A stretch of DNA of 10,539 bases. Origin: Spirochaetota bacterium. Its GTDB lineage: Bacteria; Spirochaetota; Leptospiria; Turneriellales; Turneriellaceae. The notes below the pieces were generated by a model, which searched no databases, was not told the origin of the DNA, and saw nothing but the letters and a program-made list of their open reading frames with translations. The DNA lies in the NCBI GenBank assembly GCA_029561505.1, contig JAKQXK010000213.1, positions 1-10,539 on the forward strand, written 5' to 3'. Below, in pieces: positions 1 through 6,150 of the stretch; the first letter of the stretch is position 1; each line of letters starts with the position of its first letter. Made by a program: the position numbers and the translations under genes.

Positions 1-1
1 C

Positions 2-673
2 CGCACCTTCATTTTCGCTGGCAAAGCGGCTCCGGGTTATCACCGAGCTAAGCTGATGATACGCCTCGCGCATGCGCTTTCTTCATATATTGAGAAGAAT
101 CCTCTGATTCGAAAGCGCATACAGCTCGTCTTTTTGCCCAACTTTTCGGTTTCGCTCGCCGAACGCATTTACCCTGCCTCAGATCTCTCTGAGCAGATCA
201 GCACCGCGGGCACAGAAGCCTCAGGTACCGGCAACATGAAGTTCATGCTGAACGGAGTCGTGACTTTCGGTACGCTCGATGGCGCCAATATCGAAATCGG
301 TGAAGAGGTGGGCAAAGAGAACATTTACATTTTTGGCAAAACGGTCGAAGAACTGCGCAAACTGCAGCTCGATGGCTATAACCCGGCAGAAATGGCGAGG
401 CGACCCGATCTGCGTGAGATTCTCGATTTCATAGAGCTATTGCACGGCGATTTTCGAGAATTCACTGACGCGCTGACCTATCAGGGTGACGGCTATTACC
501 ATCTAGCCGATTTCGACAGCTATTGGCAGGTGCAAGAGCAGATTATGGGCGATTACGAGAACTCCGCCGCGTGGATAGCCAAGGGTATTACCAACACAGC
601 ATGTTCGGGAAAATTCTCTTCTGACCGCACTGTGCAGCAATACGCGCGCGAAATCTGGCATATTATCGAATGA
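2..673 (+). CDS. glgP: Glycogen/maltodextrin phosphorylase, C-terminal part (5' end outside window)
   Basis: This enzyme releases glucose-1-phosphate from the non-reducing ends of alpha-1,4-glucan using PLP and phosphate, in the cytoplasm. The reading frame is open from base 2, so the gene enters from the left and the first Met in the window (base 56) is internal. About 223 C-terminal residues of a roughly 800-residue family are visible. They begin with the family segment FAGKAAPGYHRAKL. The PLP-attachment signature EASGTGNMKFMLNG follows, with the Schiff-base lysine at codon 239-241, then GTLDGANIEI. The C-terminus SSDRTVQQYAREIW is the usual end of bacterial phosphorylases. The stop overlaps the next start as ATGA (670-673), which indicates an operon with translational coupling to the GH13-GH77 gene. 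Family assignment is very secure. Substrate preference (glycogen or maltodextrin) cannot be read from this part. Confidence 0.97.
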   Translation, partial: RTFIFAGKAAPGYHRAKLMIRLAHALSSYIEKNPLIRKRIQLVFLPNFSVSLAERIYPASDLSEQISTAGTEASGTGNMKFMLNGVVTFGTLDGANIEIGEEVGKENIYIFGKTVEELRKLQLDGYNPAEMARRPDLREILDFIELLHGDFREFTDALTYQGDGYYHLADFDSYWQVQEQIMGDYENSAAWIAKGITNTACSGKFSSDRTVQQYAREIWHIIE

Positions 674-3600
674 TCTTTCCCGTAACCGGGTTTGTCGTGA
701 GCGCCGCGGTGCAGCGGCGTCAGCAGCTGGCCATAGCGTTTCGCGCGGGCCGGGTTATCTTACGCGATTTCGAAGACAGCGCGCGGTTTCGCAGCACTCT
801 GGCAATTGAGGCCGATGATCTGTTCACCACCAAGGCCGCATGGCTTTCTGAAGTGTTGCACCGGGTTCTGCTGCGAACCAGGTTTCAAGCTACCTTGCCG
901 TCTGCGACGCAGAGCGCCGCTGCGTTGTTTCTCGGCGCGAAACCTGACGATGTTGATCTTGCACTCGTTGGCCTTCTATGGCTAAACAGCGCAAACCCCG
1001 TTCTGGCACCGCTCGCTGTTTGCTTTGCGGGCTCGGCAGAAATCGCTGAGCTGAATTTTCTCTCAAAGACCGCTGCGGGCAAGCGGCTGTTACAGTTGCT
1101 GCTCGACAACAGCAGCTCGGTCGATGCGCAGCTGAATGCTCTGGTGCTACACATGCCGGGCCTAATAACCGCAGATGAGCGGCAGCTGATGCGGCAAATC
1201 ATGCGCTATGACCACGGCGCACGGTTCTCGCCTGGCGGGCCCGGCGACCCATTATACCGCCATGCGCTGACGGCAGGGGGCACGATCAGTCGCAGCGCCG
1301 ATTCTCAGTGGATGCGCGAGCTTGTGCTCGTCGCCAAAATTGTCTCAGTGTGGCTGGCCGACATCACCCGCCGTATGGGCGTAGAGGTAAACCGGATCGA
1401 CCAGATTCCCGAAGCCGAAATTGTACGCCTTGCAGACCTGGGGGTCACAGGTATCTGGCTCGTCGGGTTGTGGCAGCGAAGCCCTGCTTCGGCGCGCATC
1501 AAGACTCTCACCGGCGGCAAGAACTACGGTTCTGCCTATTCAGTGTTCGACTATCGTGTAGCGGACGAGTGGGGTGGCGATGAGGCGCTGCAAAGATTTC
1601 GTGCGGTCTGCGATCGCCACGGCGTTCGCCTCGGTTGCGATATGGTGCCCAACCACACGGGCATCGATTCAAAATGGATGCGCGAAAACCCCGACTGGTT
1701 TATGCAGACCGAGTCGAAGCCATTTTCAGGGTATATATTCGACGGTGAGAATCTTTCGGGTTATACAGAAAATCAGATACGTCTCGAAGACCATTACTAT
1801 GAAAAATCTGACGCGGCAGTTGTCTTCGCGCTCGACCGCGATGGCAGACGCCGATACATCTATCACGGCAACGACGGCACCGGTCTGCCGTGGAACGACA
1901 CCGCGCAGCTCGACCATACGAACCCCGAGGTGAGGCGCGCGATCATCGAGACTGCAGTTGCGCTTTCGCGCAATTTTTCGATTATACGTTTCGACGCCGC
2001 AATGACTCTGACGCGCGACCATTACCGTCGGCTGTGGTTTCCGCATGCAGATGAGGCGCCGGCGATTGCAAGCCGCTCGGCCTATACGCTGCCGCAACAC
2101 GAGTTTGACGCGCGCATGCCGACAGAGTTTTGGGCAGACCTGGTCAGTGCGTTTCGTGAGCACAGCCCCGATACCCTGCTCGTCGCCGAAGCATTCTGGA
2201 TGACCGAAATGTATTTCGTGCGGGTGCTTGGGCTTCACCGGGTTTATAACAGCGCCTTTATGCATGCGCTGCGCGATGAAAAAAATGCGGAGTTTGAAGC
2301 CAACCTGCGCGATTTCAGGCAAAACGATGCCGATACGCTGGCCCGCTTCGCGAACTACCTGAGCACTCCTGACGAAGAATCTGCTGCGTCGCATTTTACC
2401 CAGCCCGATAAATATTTTGGAGCGATGACTCTGCTTGCGACGCTGCCGGGTCTGCCGATGCTTGCGCCGGGCCAGCTTGAGGGTTACCGCGAAAAATATG
2501 GCATGGACCAGCAGGCTCCGCTGAACGCCGAGCAACCCGACGAAAATTTTGTAAGGCGGTACGGTGAGCAGATCGCCCCGTTGATGAAGCGCCGCGGTGA
2601 ATTTGCTTCGCCCCATGCGCTGGCTTTTCCCGCGTGCAGCAAATCGAGCAATGTGATTGTCTATTTTGCAGGTTCAGTCGGGCGCCATCTGGTTGTGTTT
2701 AACAATTCAGCGCGCGGCGAAAGCGTGCGCATCGGCGGCGATGATTTTCTCGCTTGTTTTCCGCCCGAAGCACAGAGCTTGCAATGGGTTGATCGTATCG
2801 CCGGCCGATCTTCTCTCGTCACTCGCGATCACCTGCGTTCTGACGGGCTGCAGCTCGACCTTGCCCCTTACCAGACAATGGTGCTCACTGAATTTTCTGC
2901 GGCAGGCGAAAGCGTGGCAACGCCCGCCGCACAATACCCGACATTCGACAGGCGTTACAGCGGTGTCGCCGTACCGGTGAGCGCGCTGCGATCAGAACAG
3001 AACTGCGGCATCGGCGAGTTTCTCGACCTGAAACTGCTTATTGACTGGTGCGTGCAAACCGGTCAGACGATGATTAATCTTTTGCCAGTGAACGACACGG
3101 GTACGAACAGCAGCCCCTATTCGGCGCTGAGCGCCATGGCACTGCACCCTGTTTATGCGCGGCTCACCGAGTTGCCGCTCGGCGACGACCTCATGCACCG
3201 CGTGAGCGAGATGCGGCAACGCCATAACAATAGCGAGCGGGTCGCATTCACAGAAATAGTCTCTTTCAAAGAAGAGATCCTCAGGTTGTTTTTTTTGCAG
3301 AACCCGGGTGGTATTTTTGCTCAGGTACCGCACGAATTTGCCGAGCGGCGCTGGCTCATCGAATACGCTGTGTTTCGCACAATCAAAGAGGCGTATCAGG
3401 GCGCTGCCTGGTACCAGTGGTCGTCGGCTACCGCAATTGCGCCGCAGCTGCGTGCGGTCATCGAAACCCCTTCAGCTGCTACGCTCGATGCATACCGCGC
3501 GGCCAACGCCGACGCGGTGAATTTCTATATCTGGGTGCAATACCTGCTCGACGCGCAGCTCAGCGCAGTGAAGAAATATGCCGACGAGCGGCGTGTCTAC

Positions 3601-4854
3601 CTTAAGGGCGATATGCCGATAATGCTCGAGCGCGACAGCGTAGATGTATGGCTGAACGGTGCGCTCTTTAACCACCACCTGCGCGCGGGGGCGCCCCCCG
3701 ACATGTTTTCACCCGAGGGGCAAAACTGGGGTTTTCCCGTTTATAACTGGCCTGAGCACGAGCGCACAAACTATGCCTGGTGGCGCGAACGTATCGCGCA
3801 GCTCGCCCGTTTTTTCGCAGCGTACCGCATCGATCACGTGCTTGGCTTTTTCAGAATCTGGTGTATCGATGAGAATAACCGATCGGGGCTCGGCGGCTTC
3901 TATCTGCCGTCGCAGCCGCTGAACCGCAGCGCGTTAACCGCGATCGGTTTTGATCTGGCGAAGCTGCCCGCTCTCACGAGTGTGCCTGTCTACGCGCATG
4001 AACGCGGTGAATTGAACGTGGCTCTCGTTGAAAGTTATGGCGAAACTTTTCTGAACGGTACGCTTCTGCATGAAAAGGGCATTCATTCGCTTGAATGCAA
4101 TGAGCGTCTCAAAAACGAACTCTTGCGCCGCTTGCACAACCGGTCATTCATTCAATTCGGCGAAGACTTCTACCCCGCCTGGAACTTCGCAGAAAAAATA
4201 TCTGGCGCACCGCTGCTGAGCGATAGAGAAAAGGAGTCGCTAATAGAATTCGTTGCGGCGCAGCAGGCCGCCGACGCCCCGAGGCAACAGGCCCAGGGAA
4301 AACAGATTCTTTCGGTTCTGCGCGACGCATCGCCGATGTTGCCCTGCGCAGAAGATCTGGGTGTCGTGCCCGACTATGTCCGGCCGACGCTGGCCGAATT
4401 AAAAATTCTCGGTCTCAAGGTTTATAGATGGGAGGCCGAGCACAATATACCAAAAGATCCGCAGGGTTACCCTTATCTTTCGCTCGCGACAAGTTCTGTG
4501 CACGATTCGTCAAACCTGCGTGAGTGGCTTGCATCAGAACCCGCTTCGGTTACCGGCATGCCTGTCGCGGGTGGTCAGGCGACAGCTGACCAGGCGAGAG
4601 AATTTCTCGAGCGTCTTTACCGTTCACCGGCGATGATTGTGATGGTGCCGCTGCAAGACCTGCTGGCTCTCGACGAAAAGTTTCATGGCCCAGCGGCAGC
4701 CGAGCGCATCAACGTGCCTGGCACCGTCTCAGACTTCAACTGGACTTATCGTATGCCGGTGGGGTTAGAGGAGTTGCTGGGTGAGCAGAGGGTTGGCGAA
4801 GCTGTACGGCAACTTGTGGCGGCGCGCCCTGTGTTTCATTTGCCCCTGAATTAA
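670..4854 (+). CDS. Fused GH13 alpha-amylase-family protein and GH77 4-alpha-glucanotransferase (DPE2-like)
   Basis: This is a 1394-residue cytoplasmic protein with no signal peptide. Residues 1 to about 220 are mostly helical and I see no CBM20/CBM48 pattern in them. From about 230 to 630 runs a GH13 barrel. Its region I is DMVPNH (D324), region II is IIRFDAAM (nucleophile D442), region III is LLVAEAFW (E507) and region IV is NYLSTPDEE (D568, with P567 where most GH13 enzymes have His). A beta-rich domain follows (about 640-745). The GH77 part runs from about 758 to the end, with NDTGTNSSPYSALSAMALHP, nucleophile D1055 in YRIDHVLGFFRIW, acid/base E1228 in CAEDLGVVP and D1279 in SVHDSS. About 125 extra residues between D1055 and E1228 match the insertion typical of plant-DPE2-type enzymes. 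GH77 moves alpha-1,4-glucan segments between maltodextrins. The GH13 reaction is not predictable here. The ATGA overlap with the phosphorylase gene and the lack of a Shine-Dalgarno sequence support coupled translation. Confidence 0.9.
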   Translation: MIFPVTGFVVSAAVQRRQQLAIAFRAGRVILRDFEDSARFRSTLAIEADDLFTTKAAWLSEVLHRVLLRTRFQATLPSATQSAAALFLGAKPDDVDLALVGLLWLNSANPVLAPLAVCFAGSAEIAELNFLSKTAAGKRLLQLLLDNSSSVDAQLNALVLHMPGLITADERQLMRQIMRYDHGARFSPGGPGDPLYRHALTAGGTISRSADSQWMRELVLVAKIVSVWLADITRRMGVEVNRIDQIPEAEIVRLADLGVTGIWLVGLWQRSPASARIKTLTGGKNYGSAYSVFDYRVADEWGGDEALQRFRAVCDRHGVRLGCDMVPNHTGIDSKWMRENPDWFMQTESKPFSGYIFDGENLSGYTENQIRLEDHYYEKSDAAVVFALDRDGRRRYIYHGNDGTGLPWNDTAQLDHTNPEVRRAIIETAVALSRNFSIIRFDAAMTLTRDHYRRLWFPHADEAPAIASRSAYTLPQHEFDARMPTEFWADLVSAFREHSPDTLLVAEAFWMTEMYFVRVLGLHRVYNSAFMHALRDEKNAEFEANLRDFRQNDADTLARFANYLSTPDEESAASHFTQPDKYFGAMTLLATLPGLPMLAPGQLEGYREKYGMDQQAPLNAEQPDENFVRRYGEQIAPLMKRRGEFASPHALAFPACSKSSNVIVYFAGSVGRHLVVFNNSARGESVRIGGDDFLACFPPEAQSLQWVDRIAGRSSLVTRDHLRSDGLQLDLAPYQTMVLTEFSAAGESVATPAAQYPTFDRRYSGVAVPVSALRSEQNCGIGEFLDLKLLIDWCVQTGQTMINLLPVNDTGTNSSPYSALSAMALHPVYARLTELPLGDDLMHRVSEMRQRHNNSERVAFTEIVSFKEEILRLFFLQNPGGIFAQVPHEFAERRWLIEYAVFRTIKEAYQGAAWYQWSSATAIAPQLRAVIETPSAATLDAYRAANADAVNFYIWVQYLLDAQLSAVKKYADERRVYLKGDMPIMLERDSVDVWLNGALFNHHLRAGAPPDMFSPEGQNWGFPVYNWPEHERTNYAWWRERIAQLARFFAAYRIDHVLGFFRIWCIDENNRSGLGGFYLPSQPLNRSALTAIGFDLAKLPALTSVPVYAHERGELNVALVESYGETFLNGTLLHEKGIHSLECNERLKNELLRRLHNRSFIQFGEDFYPAWNFAEKISGAPLLSDREKESLIEFVAAQQAADAPRQQAQGKQILSVLRDASPMLPCAEDLGVVPDYVRPTLAELKILGLKVYRWEAEHNIPKDPQGYPYLSLATSSVHDSSNLREWLASEPASVTGMPVAGGQATADQAREFLERLYRSPAMIVMVPLQDLLALDEKFHGPAAAERINVPGTVSDFNWTYRMPVGLEELLGEQRVGEAVRQLVAARPVFHLPLN

Positions 4855-4871
4855 TTCGGGGGCAAATGAAA
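4834..4871. terminator. 38-bp almost loop-free palindrome, likely terminator at the end of the GH13-GH77 gene
   Basis: The 19-base arms 4834-4852 and 4853-4871 are reverse complements apart from one position (T4847/G4858, a wobble pair in RNA). The centre is AATT|AATT. The left arm encodes the last six residues (FHLPLN) and the first base of the stop codon of the + strand gene, and the element ends four bases before the stop of the convergent TetR gene. A short T-rich run (4872-4877) follows on the + strand, but I see no T-run on the other side, so termination is better supported for + transcription. The 13 bases of 4853-4865 recur exactly at 6131-6143, so this is also a member of an intergenic repeat family. 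Confidence 0.65.
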
Positions 4872-4875
4872 TTTC

Positions 4876-5433
4876 TTATGTTCCATCACCGAGAATGCGA
4901 TGCACTGCCCATTCGTACGCAGCCTCGTTTTTTTTCGCTTCAGCCCCGGTAAAATGCCGCGATGCAATCACGTAACCGTGGGTATAATCGATCAGCATGT
5001 CGCGCACGAACGTAGCCTCGTCGGCGTCGGGGCACTGGTGTGTTATTGCTTCGAGCAGGTGCTTATTGAAGGTTTCAATCGGCAGCAGAGTGTAATCTCG
5101 CTTGCCCATAAGATAAATCATGAGTTCAACATACTTACCCGAAATCGTACAATAATTTCCGAGTAAACGTATCGTATCTTGCGTGGCATCGCCAGTCGGT
5201 TTGTAATTGCCGGCCAGATCGCGGTAGGCGTGGGCAAGCGCAGCCGCAAGCAGCGCGGTGCGGTCGGGAAAATAATGGTAAATCGCCATCGGGTCGACGG
5301 CCAGCGCGCGGGCGAGCGCACGCAGTGTCATGGCTTCGACGCCCGATTTAGCACAGAGTGCCAGGGCGCTGCGCAATATCTTCAGGCGATCAAGTTTTGC
5401 GGCGAGCGGCCGACCGACTCTTTTCTGCTTCAT
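4876..5433 (-). CDS. TetR/AcrR-family transcriptional repressor
   Basis: A 185-residue one-component regulator of usual TetR length. A basic N-terminus (KQKRVGRP) leads into the DNA-binding domain. Helix 1 spans about 15-29, and the helix-turn-helix is TLRALARALAVDPMAIYHYF (36-55), followed by the typical PDRTALLAAAL. The C-terminal two thirds is the ligand-binding/dimerisation part, which is too variable to name an inducer. The start at 5433 is supported by a good Shine-Dalgarno GAGGTG (complement of 5441-5446), 7 bases upstream. The gene is divergent from the reductase at 5538. The intergenic region holds two near-identical 13-bp palindromes that are its likely operators, and the one nearer this gene lies just upstream of its probable -10 box. 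Control of itself and of the reductase is inferred. A link to the glycogen genes is not shown. Confidence 0.9.
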   Translation of the reverse strand: MKQKRVGRPLAAKLDRLKILRSALALCAKSGVEAMTLRALARALAVDPMAIYHYFPDRTALLAAALAHAYRDLAGNYKPTGDATQDTIRLLGNYCTISGKYVELMIYLMGKRDYTLLPIETFNKHLLEAITHQCPDADEATFVRDMLIDYTHGYVIASRHFTGAEAKKNEAAYEWAVHRILGDGT

Positions 5434-5474
5434 GCACGCACACCTCAGGGCGCTGCGCGGGCAAGTAAAGCAGA

Positions 5475-5480
5475 ATCATA
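5475..5480 (-). promoter_or_regulatory. Probable -10 box of the tetR-type gene
   Basis: The minus strand reads TATGAT, five of six matches to TATAAT, about 42 bases upstream of the repressor start codon. It sits directly downstream, in the direction of transcription, of the palindrome at 5483-5495, which would fall in the -10/-35 spacer. No good -35 hexamer is visible at 16-18 bases. Repressor binding there would block this promoter, which fits autorepression. Confidence 0.4.
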
Positions 5481-5482
5481 AA

Positions 5483-5495
5483 TCTACAGTGTAGA
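5483..5495. promoter_or_regulatory. Palindromic operator 1 (TCTACA-G-TGTAGA)
   Basis: A perfect 6+1+6 palindrome, TCTACAGTGTAGA, in the divergent intergenic region. It differs from the second copy at 5510-5522 only in the central base. Such short symmetrical sites between a TetR gene and a divergent gene are the classical position of TetR-family operators. The link to this repressor is by position. Confidence 0.7.
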
Positions 5496-5509
5496 AATAA
5501 TGGGCGTAT

Positions 5510-5522
5510 TCTACATTGTAGA
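5510..5522. promoter_or_regulatory. Palindromic operator 2 (TCTACA-T-TGTAGA)
   Basis: A perfect 6+1+6 palindrome, TCTACATTGTAGA, with both arms identical to operator 1. Its centre is 27 bases from that of the first copy, about two and a half helical turns. It lies 15 bases upstream of the reductase start codon, so a bound repressor would cover the reductase promoter or the immediate transcription start. The weak -10-like TAGAGT at 5519-5524 overlaps it. Confidence 0.7.
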
Positions 5523-5537
5523 GTAAATTCTGTCCAT

Positions 5538-6065
5538 ATGAAAGTATCAGTCTATATCGCCGCGAGCGTCGACGGCTACATCGCCCAGAAGAATGGCGAT
5601 GTCTCATGGCTGCACGATGCGCGCTATGCGATTGCAGGTCAAGATTTCGGGTATGCTGCGTTCATGAACGATGTCGACTGCATCGTCATGGGTCGCAATA
5701 CATATGAAAAGGTGCTCGAATTCGACCCCTGGCCCTTTGCCGGTAAACGCGTTGTGGTGCTGAGCAGCAGATTGCTCAGCATTGACCAGTCTGGTGCCGA
5801 ACTCTCGACTGAGAGCCCTGCGGTGTTGCTGCAGAAGCTCGCAGCCGAAGGCATAAAAAAGGTCTACCTCGACGGCGGCAAGACTATCCAGAGCTTTTTG
5901 CGCGACGGCCTCGTGAACGAAATCACCATCACGCGCATACCCATCTTGCTCGGCAGCGGCTTACCGTTGTTCGGGCAAATGGATGCGAGCGTGCATCTGC
6001 AGCATTCGAAATCTCACGCGTATGCCAATGGTTTTGTCCAGAGTACGTGGTTCGTTATGCGTTGA
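5538..6065 (+). CDS. RibD C-terminal-domain / dihydrofolate-reductase-like NAD(P)H reductase
   Basis: A 175-residue stand-alone protein of the RibD-C/DHFR-like fold (the YyaP/YwjB type of annotation). Family motifs are the N-terminal strand VYIAASVDGYIA (5-16), IVMGRNTYEKV (49-59), the nucleotide-binding YLDGGKTIQSFL (with D112-G113-G114) and PILLGSGLPLF (135-145). It lacks the RibD deaminase domain, so it is not a riboflavin biosynthetic bifunctional enzyme. The family is thought to use NAD(P)H, but substrates of these stand-alone members are mostly unknown. No clear Shine-Dalgarno precedes the ATG, and the short gap to operator 2 leaves room only for a very short leader. It is divergent from and probably repressed by the TetR protein. 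A detoxification-type inducible reductase is plausible but inferred. Confidence 0.9.
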   Translation: MKVSVYIAASVDGYIAQKNGDVSWLHDARYAIAGQDFGYAAFMNDVDCIVMGRNTYEKVLEFDPWPFAGKRVVVLSSRLLSIDQSGAELSTESPAVLLQKLAAEGIKKVYLDGGKTIQSFLRDGLVNEITITRIPILLGSGLPLFGQMDASVHLQHSKSHAYANGFVQSTWFVMR

Positions 6066-6091
6066 AGTCTGTTCGCTGTTAGGTTGCTCCG

Positions 6092-6145
6092 GCTTGCCCC
6101 CGAATCCCTTCGACTAAGCTCAGGGCAAGTAATTCGGGGGCAAGC
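6092..6145. terminator. GC-rich inverted repeat between convergent genes, possible terminator
   Basis: Fourteen-base perfect arms, GCTTGCCCCCGAAT (6092-6105) and its complement (6132-6145), enclose a 26-base segment. It lies between the ends of the reductase and M3 peptidase genes. The segment AATTCGGGGGCAA (6131-6143) is identical to 4853-4865, so this is a second copy of the palindrome that ends the GH13-GH77 gene, here opened at its centre. No strong T-run follows on either strand, so a terminator role is probable from position but not proven. CTTGCCC (6093-6099) can alternatively pair with GGGCAAG at 6123-6129. Confidence 0.55.
6106..6125. repeat. Short dispersed repeat of the CCCTTCGAC-AAGCTCAGGG type
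   Basis: This 20-base sequence begins with CCCT and ends with AGGG. From memory it resembles a short sequence (CCCTTCGACAAGCTCAGGG and one-base variants) found scattered between genes in many unrelated bacteria. Here it sits in the loop of the larger inverted repeat. Copy number in this genome cannot be judged from one window. Confidence 0.4.
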
Positions 6146-6150
6146 GGGTT

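Noticed and set aside
56..673. Phosphorylase read as a complete short protein from the Met at base 56
   Set aside because: The same frame is open to base 2 and encodes conserved phosphorylase residues (FAGKAAPGYHRAKL) before that Met, so the gene is cut by the window edge, not truncated.
1726..2616. 296-codon open frame on the minus strand inside the GH13 part
   Set aside because: It lies antisense to highly conserved GH13 motifs. Its translation is rich in Arg/His/Cys and matches no family I know, so it is a shadow of GC-rich codon usage.
5483..5522. Operators of the BlaI/MecI/CopY type (TACA...TGTA core)
   Set aside because: The core is similar, but no BlaI/CopY-type regulator is present, whereas a TetR gene starts next to the sites. 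The resemblance is noted only as a caution.
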